A stretch of DNA of 6,089 nucleotides from positions 1-6,089 of the forward strand of contig CALHQN010000280.1 in the NCBI GenBank assembly GCA_938036585.1, read 5' to 3'. The position numbers were made by a program, and so were the translations under genes. This stretch comes from an uncultured Campylobacter sp. Its GTDB lineage: Bacteria; Campylobacterota; Campylobacteria; Campylobacterales; Campylobacteraceae. This document shows positions 1 through 5,640 of the stretch, in pieces (position 1 is the stretch's first letter; every line of letters starts with the position of its first letter). The notes beneath the pieces are model-generated. The model had not been told where the DNA came from. It was given only the letters and a program-made list of their open reading frames with translations, and ran no database searches.

Positions 1-52
1 TGATCGTGGCGATGGTGGCCAGGACCTGGGTCTGCCGATCGGTCAGTTGCAT
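1..52 (-). CDS. 5' end of a possible LexA-like repressor gene (partial, runs off the left edge)
   Basis: Reading leftward from an ATG at 52-50 gives MQLTDRQTQVLATIATI before the window ends. The LT-x-RQ-x-x-(V/I)L pattern is how the DNA-binding winged-helix domain of LexA-family repressors usually begins, but only 17 residues are visible, so this is a resemblance and not a proven family. A GGAG about nine bases upstream (minus strand) could serve as ribosome site. Codons are GC-rich (CTG, GCC, ACC, ATC), unlike every other gene here. The S24 peptidase half, which would settle the identity, lies outside the window. Another helix-turn-helix regulator, or a chance reading of non-coding DNA, cannot be excluded. 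Confidence 0.35.
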   Translation of the reverse strand, partial: MQLTDRQTQVLATIATI

Positions 53-100
53 GGGACGGACTCCATGGAAGAGGGAGAGGAGGGTGCCGCTCTGCCAGGC

Positions 101-117
101 GTGTCGACATGTGACAC
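101..117. promoter_or_regulatory. Inverted repeat upstream of the lexA-like start (possible operator)
   Basis: GTGTC (101-105) and GACAC (113-117) are perfect inverted arms separated by seven bases, centred 57 bases upstream of the ATG at 52. LexA genes are commonly autoregulated through a dyad in this position, but this sequence matches no SOS box I know (it is not CTGT-N8-ACAG). No convincing -35/-10 pair at proper spacing was found beside it; the best -10-like hexamer on the minus strand is TATATT at about 127-132. The operator role is inference from position only. Confidence 0.2.
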
Positions 118-231
118 ACAATTGGCAATATAACGCGAGAGTCGGCAAGACAGCGCGCTTGCCCCTGACTGCTTGCCCGGAGGATGGAAATCATTGACGG
201 GGGTGATGGGACTGGCGTTCGACGATCTGAC

Positions 232-395
232 TCACTGCATATTCGAAAGTCGCATGAGCAAGCGGTCTGCTTCATCGTTTTTCGCATATGCAAGCGCCTA
301 GAATCCGCGGCAACCTCTCCCCCTAGCTCCACATATTCACCCTCGCGGACGAAATTTCCGCCCGCGCAGATGTTTTTTAGTGCAAGATATTTCAT
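232..395 (-). pseudogene. Small phage ORF after the capsid gene, broken by a one-base frameshift
   Basis: The ATG at 395-393 is preceded six bases upstream by AAGGA, which overlaps the capsid stop codon, so a gene clearly starts here. It opens MKYLALKNICAGGNFVREG and continues to residue 32 (codon 302-300). The frame then fails: good phage-like coding resumes one base out of phase at 297 (ALAYAKNDEADRLLMRLSNM...) and stops at TGA 234-232. Adding one A in the TCTAGGCGC stretch (read TCT AAG GCG) restores a continuous 54-residue protein. The piece resembles the short acidic or basic proteins (an ALK...GG..F..G..VEL pattern) that often sit among phage head genes; I cannot name its function. No slippery heptamer is present, so a real deletion or a sequencing indel is likelier than programmed frameshifting. 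Without the correction, the first frame runs open into the GC-rich tract. Confidence 0.6.
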
Positions 396-404
396 ATCGC
401 ATCC

Positions 405-1298
405 TTATGCAGCGGTCGCTAGGCTGACCCACCTTTTGATTACGATCTCATAATCGACATAAAGATCAAAGACATATTTTAATGCCCGCTCCTCCGCGTC
501 ATACCAGCGGTTGCGGCGCACGTCAAGCCCCATTCCCAGCACGAGGTTTTTAAGCGGAGTAGCCATATATACGCCTTTTGGCATTAGTGGGGTAATCTCC
601 AAAGGTACGCCTAAAATTTTGTCCGCGCCTCCTTGGATCAAGTGGATCGGAGAATTTAGCGCGCTTAGCTCTTTATTATAAGCCTGTGCGTCGGCAGGGT
701 TGATCAGCACCACGCTTTCGCCCAAGATGTCGGAATTAATGGAGCCTACGAGCGCACTTAGTCTATCCGATACCTTATCCGAGCTTGCGTAGGTTAGCTT
801 CGTAGTATCGCTAGCGTCTTTGGCGACTTGGATCCAGCCTTTATGCAGCTTTTTAAAGGTGCCGTCGTAGGTGTCGCTCTCGCCTATGAAACCAAGTAGG
901 GCAAGATCGTTGCCGAATGCTTTCGTAAAGGCGTTTAGGGTCTCGGTCTCGAAATTTGGATTATCGGCATTGTCCTCCAGCGCGTCTTGCAAAATCCTAG
1001 CAAATAGCTGCACGCCTTTAGCGTCAAGTTTCGCACCCACCTTGCCGAGTGCCGCTCGTTGCGCCTCGGTAGGCTTTTCGCCGCTTGCTACGCGCACCAA
1101 GATCCCTTTGGCTACATCCCATGCATCAAGCTCCTTGGTAAGCCTTCCCATCTTTTCGGTATGGATCTTGCTTAAAAAGCCGTTATTGTTTTTGATCGCA
1201 TCTACGAAGTTGTGCGCTTGTGCCGGCGTTAGCGATCCGCTTAACGTAACGTTTTGCGCATTTATTGAACCTTTTAAAATTTCACTTAGATTATTCAT
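405..1298 (-). CDS. P2-family phage major capsid protein (gpN-like)
   Basis: This 297-residue protein should form the icosahedral head shell. Family features of P2 gpN-type capsids are visible: DLALLGF at 131-137, LHKGWIQ at 151-157, a conserved ILGVPLEITPLMPKG block near 228-242, and a C-terminal YVFDLYVDYEIV segment at 275-286 like the closing beta strands of the HK97-fold capsid. It is shorter than P2 gpN (357 residues). The N-terminal region (about 1-100) is helical and probably includes the part trimmed by the prohead protease, although no cleavage site can be fixed by eye. The ATG at 1298-1296 overlaps the upstream gene's stop as ATGA, and a GAGGGG lies about five bases upstream, so the two genes are translationally coupled. 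It is transcribed leftward from the divergent region near 2100. Confidence 0.88.
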   Translation of the reverse strand: MNNLSEILKGSINAQNVTLSGSLTPAQAHNFVDAIKNNNGFLSKIHTEKMGRLTKELDAWDVAKGILVRVASGEKPTEAQRAALGKVGAKLDAKGVQLFARILQDALEDNADNPNFETETLNAFTKAFGNDLALLGFIGESDTYDGTFKKLHKGWIQVAKDASDTTKLTYASSDKVSDRLSALVGSINSDILGESVVLINPADAQAYNKELSALNSPIHLIQGGADKILGVPLEITPLMPKGVYMATPLKNLVLGMGLDVRRNRWYDAEERALKYVFDLYVDYEIVIKRWVSLATAA

Positions 1299-1486
1299 AG
1301 TATCCCCTCGCTGCCTAAAGTTTTTTGTTTTGAAACGCTCGTATCTTGAACGGACTTATTGATCTGCTCCTGCAAAGCTCCAAGCTTCGCTCCTAAATCC
1401 TCTAGCGATTTTTCCAAGTTCGCCATCTTTTCGTCGCTCTCCGCCGTTTTAGCCTTGATTAGCTCGGTAATTTCCTCTTTGTTCAT
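1295..1486 (-). CDS. Possible nested scaffold protein from an internal start in the protease gene
   Basis: Within the protease-scaffold gene, codon 201 is an ATG (1486-1484) preceded by AAGGAGAGG at 1497-1489, a near-perfect ribosome site. Translation from it would give a 63-residue product (MNKEEITELI...) made almost only of the predicted coiled-coil tail, without the protease domain. Nested scaffold genes read in the frame of a head protease are well known (lambda C/Nu3 is the classic case), so the layout is sensible, but use of this start is inference. The purine-rich stretch also encodes EKGEE, so it could be a by-product of a Lys/Glu-rich linker. Confidence 0.45.
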   Translation of the reverse strand: MNKEEITELIKAKTAESDEKMANLEKSLEDLGAKLGALQEQINKSVQDTSVSKQKTLGSEGIL

Positions 1487-2086
1487 TTCCTCTCCTTTTT
1501 CGGTTTTATTAGAAACCACCCCTTGCGGGGTCGCTTCGCTCTCGTCTTTCTTGCTAAAAAACTCCCTCAGGCCCTGCCTGACCGCCTCTAACATACCGCC
1601 TTCCTTGCCCGTGCCGCTACCCGATTTGATGACTCCGGAGCCGTACATCGATAACCCCGAAAGCTCGCCGCTTTTTACGCGAGCGCGCAGATCTTCGTCC
1701 TCAAGCTTGATGCCTACGGCCCAAGCGCCCGTTTCACTGAAAAACGCATCCTTTCCCTTGACTATCCAGCTCTCGCAGATATAAGCAGGCGCAGGGCGCA
1801 AGTCGTGATTTACGTCGACGCAATAACTAAGATCGGCTCTTTTCATAAAGTCGTATGCCGCCTTTTTGATCTCGGCGGCATTTGCAAACTCGCCTTGGCT
1901 ATCCACCTCGTCGGGAGCATATACTATGCCGTATACGATCCCCTCTTCACCCGCTGCATCCTTACTGAAACTTACCCGCAAAAGCTCCTCGAAATTCTTA
2001 TCTTTATAGATGACGGTTTTATTATTCGCCCCCGCATTTACGAGCGAGATCAGATGAATTTGTAGATCCGTGATCTCTCTTGCCAC
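1295..2086 (-). CDS. XkdF-type prohead serine protease with C-terminal scaffold-like coiled coil
   Basis: This 263-residue protein combines two roles that P2 gpO also combines: head maturation protease and internal scaffold. Residues about 48-150 match the XkdF-like putative serine protease domain: VYGIVYAPDEVD (51-62), the histidine in DVNHD (H94), ESWI (105-108), GAWAVGIKLEDEDL (120-133) and SGELSGLSMYG (139-149). S146 (or S143) is the likely nucleophile and H94 its partner; this assignment is by analogy with the family. After a Gly/Ser-rich linker (154-164) comes a charged tail, with a heptad-like coiled coil at about 201-250. The start is GTG at 2086-2084, chosen because a perfect AAGGAGG (2100-2094) lies seven bases upstream. 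It sits immediately before the capsid gene and overlaps it by four bases, as expected for protease/scaffold and shell made in fixed proportion. A second start may lie inside it (see 1295-1486). Confidence 0.82.
   Translation of the reverse strand: MAREITDLQIHLISLVNAGANNKTVIYKDKNFEELLRVSFSKDAAGEEGIVYGIVYAPDEVDSQGEFANAAEIKKAAYDFMKRADLSYCVDVNHDLRPAPAYICESWIVKGKDAFFSETGAWAVGIKLEDEDLRARVKSGELSGLSMYGSGVIKSGSGTGKEGGMLEAVRQGLREFFSKKDESEATPQGVVSNKTEKGEEMNKEEITELIKAKTAESDEKMANLEKSLEDLGAKLGALQEQINKSVQDTSVSKQKTLGSEGIL
1489..1497 (-). promoter_or_regulatory. Internal Shine-Dalgarno site inside the protease-scaffold gene
   Basis: On the minus strand AAGGAGAGG is followed two bases later by ATG; counted from the AAGGAG core the spacing is five bases, within the normal range. 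It is as strong as the ribosome sites used by the annotated starts in this window, and it decides the nested start at 1486. Confidence 0.45.
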
Positions 2087-2189
2087 CTTTGTGCCTCCTT
2101 TTTATTTAATTTCTTGCAACGGGTTATTGTCCGAAGCTCAAAAAGTTGCGTTATTTTTACAAAAATATGAAAAAATTAAAACCCATATA

Positions 2190-2204
2190 AGCGCTATACG
2201 CGCT
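2190..2204. promoter_or_regulatory. Inverted repeat in the divergent control region (possible activator site)
   Basis: AGCGC (2190-2194) and GCGCT (2200-2204) form a dyad around TATAC; a second pair, TAAGC (2188-2192) and GCTTA (2210-2214), partly overlaps it. It is the only GC-rich patch in an otherwise AT-rich gap and is centred about 50 bases upstream of the expected transcription start for the portal operon. P2 late promoters are activated by Ogr, which binds a dyad near -55, so the position is suggestive, although the sequence differs from the Ogr site TGTTGT-N12-ACAACA. A weak hairpin without regulatory meaning is the alternative. Confidence 0.3.
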
Positions 2205-2211
2205 ATTTAGC

Positions 2212-2240
2212 TTAACTTTTATAAAATTTTTCTATACAAT
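2212..2240 (+). promoter_or_regulatory. Probable sigma-70 promoter for the portal-terminase operon
   Basis: TTAACT (2212-2217) and TACAAT (2235-2240) are separated by 17 bases and fit a sigma-70 promoter with a weak -35, as is usual in Campylobacter, in an AT-rich setting. Transcription would start near 2247, leaving a leader of under 20 bases that carries AAGGTG (2255-2260) before the ATG at 2265. The opposite operon must also start in this 178-base gap, but I could not choose among several AT-rich -10-like hexamers for it on the minus strand. Confidence 0.5.
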
Positions 2241-2264
2241 GTCGCTAAAAATTTAAGGTGTAAT

Positions 2265-3281
2265 ATGGATAGGATTTTTAAAGCTGCCGCAGAAGCCAGC
2301 GCGCAAATAAAAGATGAAACTGTAGGCGCGGACGGTATTATAGAGCCGTTTTGCGCTCCGGAACACTTGCTTGGATTATTTTATGCCAATACCTATCACC
2401 GTAGAGCGATCCAACTAAAGGCCTCTTTGCTTTCAAACGTGCAAGACGGCGAAGCATTAGAAGGTATGGCAGGCACACCTAAAGACTTTTTATACGCCTT
2501 TATCTTAAATTTAGAGATCTTCGGCAATGCTTATTTAGAAATCGCCGGGCGAAATCTTTATATCTTGCCCTCCGTAGAAGCGCGAGTGGACAAAAACAAA
2601 GAGGTTTTTCAGGTAAAAAACGGGCGTAAGATCGCGCTAAATGCGAGGCAGTTAGCATATTATTCGCCGATGAGCAGATACTACGGCGAGCCTGATTATT
2701 TAGGCGCGCTTTTAGCCATAATGACTAATCAAAAAGCCGATAGCTTCAATAACGCCTTTTTTGAAAACTCAGCTAGAGCTGATACGGCGATCATATTTGA
2801 AAACTCCGAACCCGATGAAGCGCAGCTTAATGCCTTTAGAGATTTTTTTGGAGTAAATTTTAAAGGCCATCAGAAGGCCCATAAAACTTTGGTGCTTACG
2901 GCAAACGGCGAAAACGCTAAGGTGCGCATAGAAGATCTCAGCAAAGTAGAAGATATAAGTTTTGAAAAACTTAAAAATTTAAATCGAGACGAGATTATTG
3001 CCGCTCATGGCGTACCGCCTCGGATGATGGGCATAATAAACGCTTCTCAACTCGGCGGTGGGGGCGAGGTCGCCCAGCAGCTACATAGCTTTAATGAGCT
3101 TACTATTATACCTAAGCAGAAACAGATAGAGTGGTTTTTCGATTCTTTGGGTTTTAAGATCAAACTAAATCCGATCGATGTTAGCAGCTTTAAGGATGAC
3201 GGCGAGTTGATGAGTTCTTTGGTTGCTAGCGGTATCTTATCGCTCGCCGAGGCCCGTGGAATTTTAGGATACGACAAATAA
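2265..3281 (+). CDS. Phage portal protein, PBSX/P2 gpQ family
   Basis: This 338-residue protein is expected to form the twelve-subunit ring at the head vertex through which DNA enters and leaves, and to dock the terminase and neck. Diagnostic stretches of the PBSX/gpQ portal group are present: FGNAYLEI at 86-93, the YYGEPDYLGAL block at 139-149 (compare YGLPxYL in the family) and AHGVPPRMMGI at 247-257, the most characteristic portal motif of this group. The length is close to P2 gpQ (344). The ATG at 2265 has AAGGTG five bases upstream and directly follows the predicted promoter. It is the first gene of the plus-strand operon, back-to-back with the protease/capsid operon. The reading frame past its TAA stays open for another 25 codons (to 3359). 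Confidence 0.88.
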   Translation: MDRIFKAAAEASAQIKDETVGADGIIEPFCAPEHLLGLFYANTYHRRAIQLKASLLSNVQDGEALEGMAGTPKDFLYAFILNLEIFGNAYLEIAGRNLYILPSVEARVDKNKEVFQVKNGRKIALNARQLAYYSPMSRYYGEPDYLGALLAIMTNQKADSFNNAFFENSARADTAIIFENSEPDEAQLNAFRDFFGVNFKGHQKAHKTLVLTANGENAKVRIEDLSKVEDISFEKLKNLNRDEIIAAHGVPPRMMGIINASQLGGGGEVAQQLHSFNELTIIPKQKQIEWFFDSLGFKIKLNPIDVSSFKDDGELMSSLVASGILSLAEARGILGYDK

Positions 3282-3384
3282 AAGCGTCTAAGTCACTTAA
3301 GGCTTGAGGCGATAAAACATACGGGCAAAAGTTTTGCGGCAAAATTGAAGGCGTTTTGAAGCTTTTTGAAGGGGGTTTTAAATT
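3282..3384 (+). other. Short gap between portal and the next gene; no independent gene seen
   Basis: About 100 bases separate the portal stop from the next start, far more than elsewhere in this tightly packed operon. The portal frame stays open from 3282 to a TGA at 3357-3359, with a basic, helix-like reading (RLEAIKHTGKSFAAKLKAF), but there is no start codon with a ribosome site for it. It may be the remnant of a longer portal tail or of a small gene. No strong hairpin-plus-T terminator was found. The end of the gap carries GAAGGGGG (3368-3375), the ribosome site of the next gene. Confidence 0.3.
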
Positions 3385-3735
3385 ATGAGTGCAGAGGATA
3401 AAAAAAACATGGATGAAATTTTAAACGAAATTCGCAGATACAATAAGCTTAAAATGATAAGCGACGAAGAGATTATCCCATATATCGAGATGGCAGAATA
3501 TGAGATAAAAAAATATGATATTAGCGGGCTAAACCTGATTAAGGCCAAAGCCTATATGAGCCTTGCTCTTTTGGGGCAAAAGCTTTGGCTAAAGATCCAA
3601 CAACGTGCGAACGAATACGACGAAAGCCTGGAGACCTTCAAGGACGTAAAGCAATGGGAGGAGTACTGGATGGATAAATTTTATAAGCTAACGACTAAAA
3701 AGAATACTAACGGCTACTTTTATGCCGCGGTTTAA
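3385..3735 (+). CDS. Small phage protein, possible head-tail connector or head-completion protein
   Basis: I do not recognise this 116-residue protein with confidence. It is strongly charged and looks almost wholly alpha-helical: an acidic-basic N-terminus (1-30), a central helix pair at about 33-75 (PYIEMAEYEIKK, then LNLIKAKAYMSLALLG) and an aromatic-rich C-terminal third (QWEEYWMDKFYKL at about 90-102). Small all-helical proteins coded next to portal genes are often head-tail adaptor or completion proteins (gp6- or gpL-like), so that is the leading guess, resting on position and composition only. The ATG at 3385 follows GAAGGGGG at nine bases; Met9 is a weaker alternative start. The gene has no signal peptide or membrane segment. 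Its stop codon overlaps the ribosome site of the next gene, so the two are coupled. Confidence 0.6.
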   Translation: MSAEDKKNMDEILNEIRRYNKLKMISDEEIIPYIEMAEYEIKKYDISGLNLIKAKAYMSLALLGQKLWLKIQQRANEYDESLETFKDVKQWEEYWMDKFYKLTTKKNTNGYFYAAV

Positions 3736-3744
3736 GGAGTAAAA

Positions 3745-4059
3745 ATGGATCTAAGTGAAAAAATCACTACCGAAAAAGCGCTTATTGCGCTTTGCGAGGA
3801 GCTTATCTTAAAACATGAGGACGATTATAAGGTTTTTGTATCCGAAAGATCGGCACTAAATCTCACGCAATACCGCGCCAATCTTAGCGTAATAGTACCT
3901 ATCGCAAGCGGAGAGGCGGTGCTAAAAGAGCTGATGCGGCTGACCCCTCTATTAAGCTTTACGGGCTCTAGCGTAGATGCTACGGATGAGCGCGGCGTGG
4001 ATATACTAAATTTCACCTTTACCCTAGATTTTTTGGCTACGGCTAGCCTGGATGAGTGA
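3745..4059 (+). CDS. Small phage protein of unknown function between portal and terminase
   Basis: This 104-residue protein is not recognised. An N-terminal helical part (about 5-25, TTEKALIALCEELILKH) is followed by an alternating strand-helix-strand pattern: YRANLSVIVPIAS (about 43-55), a helix EAVLKELMRL (about 57-66) and a final strand ILNFTFTLDFLA (about 87-98). That mixed alpha/beta shape with a strand-rich end would suit a neck, tail-terminator or completion protein, but this is a shape argument and not homology. The start ATG is fixed by AAGGAG at 3734-3739, which uses the last two bases of the previous gene's stop. Its TGA (4057-4059) overlaps the terminase ATG by one base (TGATG), so all three genes appear to be translated as a coupled set. 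Confidence 0.6.
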   Translation: MDLSEKITTEKALIALCEELILKHEDDYKVFVSERSALNLTQYRANLSVIVPIASGEAVLKELMRLTPLLSFTGSSVDATDERGVDILNFTFTLDFLATASLDE

Positions 4060-5615
4060 TGTATAGCAAAAAGACTAAAGAGCTTATCCTAAATCTTTTG
4101 CACTCGGGTTATGCCGCCTCCGAGCTAGCTAAATCTTACGGAGTGAATGCCGCTACGATCGCGCGCTGGCGTAAGAAAGGCGCGGAAGATGGCGCCACGA
4201 TGACGATCTGCAATCTAAAAGCTCAAATAGCTGCGCTTAGCAAGGGCAAAAGCAGCGACTCCAAGGCAAAGCAGATCGCTATGCTTACAGCTTCGCTTTC
4301 TAGGCTGGAGGGCGCCAAAGCAAAAGAGCAAAAGGTAAAAAATAGGAAAAAACCCATCGCGCTAATGAACGGAGCATATGAAAGCCTAAAAGAGATAGCG
4401 CTTAAAAGCGGCGAGCTATTCGATTATCAAAAGGATTTTTTAAACGACGCTTCGCAATTTCGCATCGTATTAAAATCCCGTCAGATAGGTTTTTCCTATG
4501 TTTCGAGCCTTGATGCGCTCCTTGGCGCCGTAGCGGGGCGTAATCAATTATTTTTAAGTGCCAGCGAGGAGCAGGCTAGAATTTTAATGAATTATTCGCA
4601 AATGTGGGCGAAAAAGCTAGGCGTATCTTTTGCCAAGGATAGCGAATATGAAAAAAGCCTTGATAACGGCGCTACAATCCGCGTTATGGCGCATAATTTC
4701 CGCACCGTTCAAGGTTTTACCGGCGATATTTGGATGGATGAGTTTGCCTGGTATCCTAATCAAAAGCGTATCTGGCACGCTTTCGTGCCCTCTATCGGCG
4801 CCGTAGCGGGTAGGCTTACCATCCTCTCCACCCCTTTTGAAGAGAATAGTTTTTTTGCCGAGCTGTTTGGCGACGAGCTTAAATTTTATATGTTTAGCCG
4901 CCACCGCGTAGATATTTACCGGGCTATGGCGGGGGGATTGAAATTTGATCTTGAGACGATGAGGGCATTATTTGATGCCGATACCTGGGCTAGCGCTTAT
5001 GAGTGTCAATTCGTAGATGATGAAAGCGCGCTTTTAGGTATCGAGCTTATCAAATCCTGCGTGAGCGATTTTACCCCTACATTGCCGCCGAAAAATATAC
5101 CCGTGTTTTCAGGTTATGACGTAGGACGCACCAAGGACAGAAGTGTGCATATGGGGGTTTATGACGCCGGGGAGGGCATCAAAAGGCTCTGCCTTTACGA
5201 TGTGATAGCAAAAGCAAGCTTTGAGGCGCAAGAAAAGCTCTTAACGGATTTTTTGAGACTAAATTTACTAGCTTGCCTTAAGATCGATAAAACCGGCATC
5301 GGTATGCCGGTAGCCGAGCGGCTTAAATCGCGCTTTACCTCTCGCGTGAGCGGAGTATATTTTACCGCTAGCGTCAAGGAGGCTTTGGCTCTGAATTTAA
5401 AGAAGCACTTTGAGGACAAAAGCATATCTATCCCTAACGATCCTTTGCTTATCGCAGACCTGCACGCTATAAAGCGTAAAGCGGGGCAAAAGAGCTTTTT
5501 ATACGATAGCGATCGAAACGAGCACGGCCATGCCGATAGGTTTTGGGCGTTGGCTTTAGCGCTTAGCTACTTTGAAAAGGTGCGCGAGAGGAGGAATAAG
5601 GCGTATATAATTTAA
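4059..5615 (+). CDS. Phage terminase large subunit (ATPase-nuclease) with N-terminal helix-turn-helix
   Basis: This 518-residue packaging motor would cut concatemeric DNA and drive it through the portal. Residues about 4-40 form a helix-turn-helix (GYAASELAKSYGVNAATIARW), as at the N-terminus of P2 gpP, followed by a lysine-rich linker (60-98). The ATPase domain shows a terminase-type deviant Walker A (KSRQIGFSY, 139-147), Walker B with the catalytic glutamate (DIWMDE, 223-228) and the coupling motif LSTP (256-259). The C-terminal RNase H-like nuclease shows acidic residues D354 (GYDVG), D410 (IDKTGIG) and D492 (GHADRFWA), the expected metal-binding set. The ATG at 4059 overlaps the previous stop (TGATG) and has GGATGAG just upstream; a GTG three bases earlier (4056) is an alternative adding one residue. 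No separate small-terminase gene is in view, so the helix-turn-helix may supply DNA recognition, or the partner may lie beyond the window. Confidence 0.92.
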   Translation: MYSKKTKELILNLLHSGYAASELAKSYGVNAATIARWRKKGAEDGATMTICNLKAQIAALSKGKSSDSKAKQIAMLTASLSRLEGAKAKEQKVKNRKKPIALMNGAYESLKEIALKSGELFDYQKDFLNDASQFRIVLKSRQIGFSYVSSLDALLGAVAGRNQLFLSASEEQARILMNYSQMWAKKLGVSFAKDSEYEKSLDNGATIRVMAHNFRTVQGFTGDIWMDEFAWYPNQKRIWHAFVPSIGAVAGRLTILSTPFEENSFFAELFGDELKFYMFSRHRVDIYRAMAGGLKFDLETMRALFDADTWASAYECQFVDDESALLGIELIKSCVSDFTPTLPPKNIPVFSGYDVGRTKDRSVHMGVYDAGEGIKRLCLYDVIAKASFEAQEKLLTDFLRLNLLACLKIDKTGIGMPVAERLKSRFTSRVSGVYFTASVKEALALNLKKHFEDKSISIPNDPLLIADLHAIKRKAGQKSFLYDSDRNEHGHADRFWALALALSYFEKVRERRNKAYII

Positions 5616-5640
5616 AATTTCAGGCACCGTAAACATAAAA

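Larger units (their letters stand above)
1..231. other. GC-rich tract unlike the phage DNA; probable junction near 180-231
   Basis: The first 180 bases count to about 62% G+C by hand, against roughly 35-47% in sampled lines of the phage genes. Phage-like coding ends exactly at the TGA at 234-232. Leftward of it I can find no further phage gene, only the possible lexA-like start at 52 and its upstream region. The tract may be flanking host DNA at a prophage end, DNA from another replicon, or a chimeric assembly. I see no transposase, tRNA or clear attachment repeat to mark an integration boundary. The long open readings through it in several frames look like a by-product of high G+C. Confidence 0.5.

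Noticed and set aside
6..395. Continuous minus-strand open frame from the 395 start through to the left edge
   Set aside because: After codon 302-300 the reading becomes Arg/Ser/Pro/Cys-rich and protein-unlike, while sensible coding continues one base out of phase. The openness is explained by high G+C.
184..453. Plus-strand open frame crossing the junction between the GC-rich tract and the capsid gene end
   Set aside because: Its second half is antisense to the small post-capsid gene and capsid tail, which have ribosome sites and recognisable coding; the GGAGG before its ATG abuts the start codon with no spacing.
2116..2149. GCAAC and GTTGC inverted arms (2116-2120 and 2145-2149) near the protease-gene leader
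   Set aside because: Five-base arms 24 bases apart in AT-rich DNA are expected by chance and match no known operator; kept out of the feature list.
3825..4016. Minus-strand open frames opposite the small proteins, portal and terminase
   Set aside because: They lack ribosome sites, have serine/leucine-rich antisense composition, and lie entirely over well-supported plus-strand genes.
4524..4810. A 14-base direct repeat (GGCGCCGTAGCGGG at 4524-4537 and 4797-4810) within the terminase gene
   Set aside because: Both copies are in frame and encode GAVAG in ordinary protein contexts. With only two copies and no flanking similarity, coincidence under shared codon bias is the simplest explanation.
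5616..5640. Possible terminator between the convergent terminase and right-edge genes
   Set aside because: The 25-base gap shows no stable hairpin followed by a T run on either strand.
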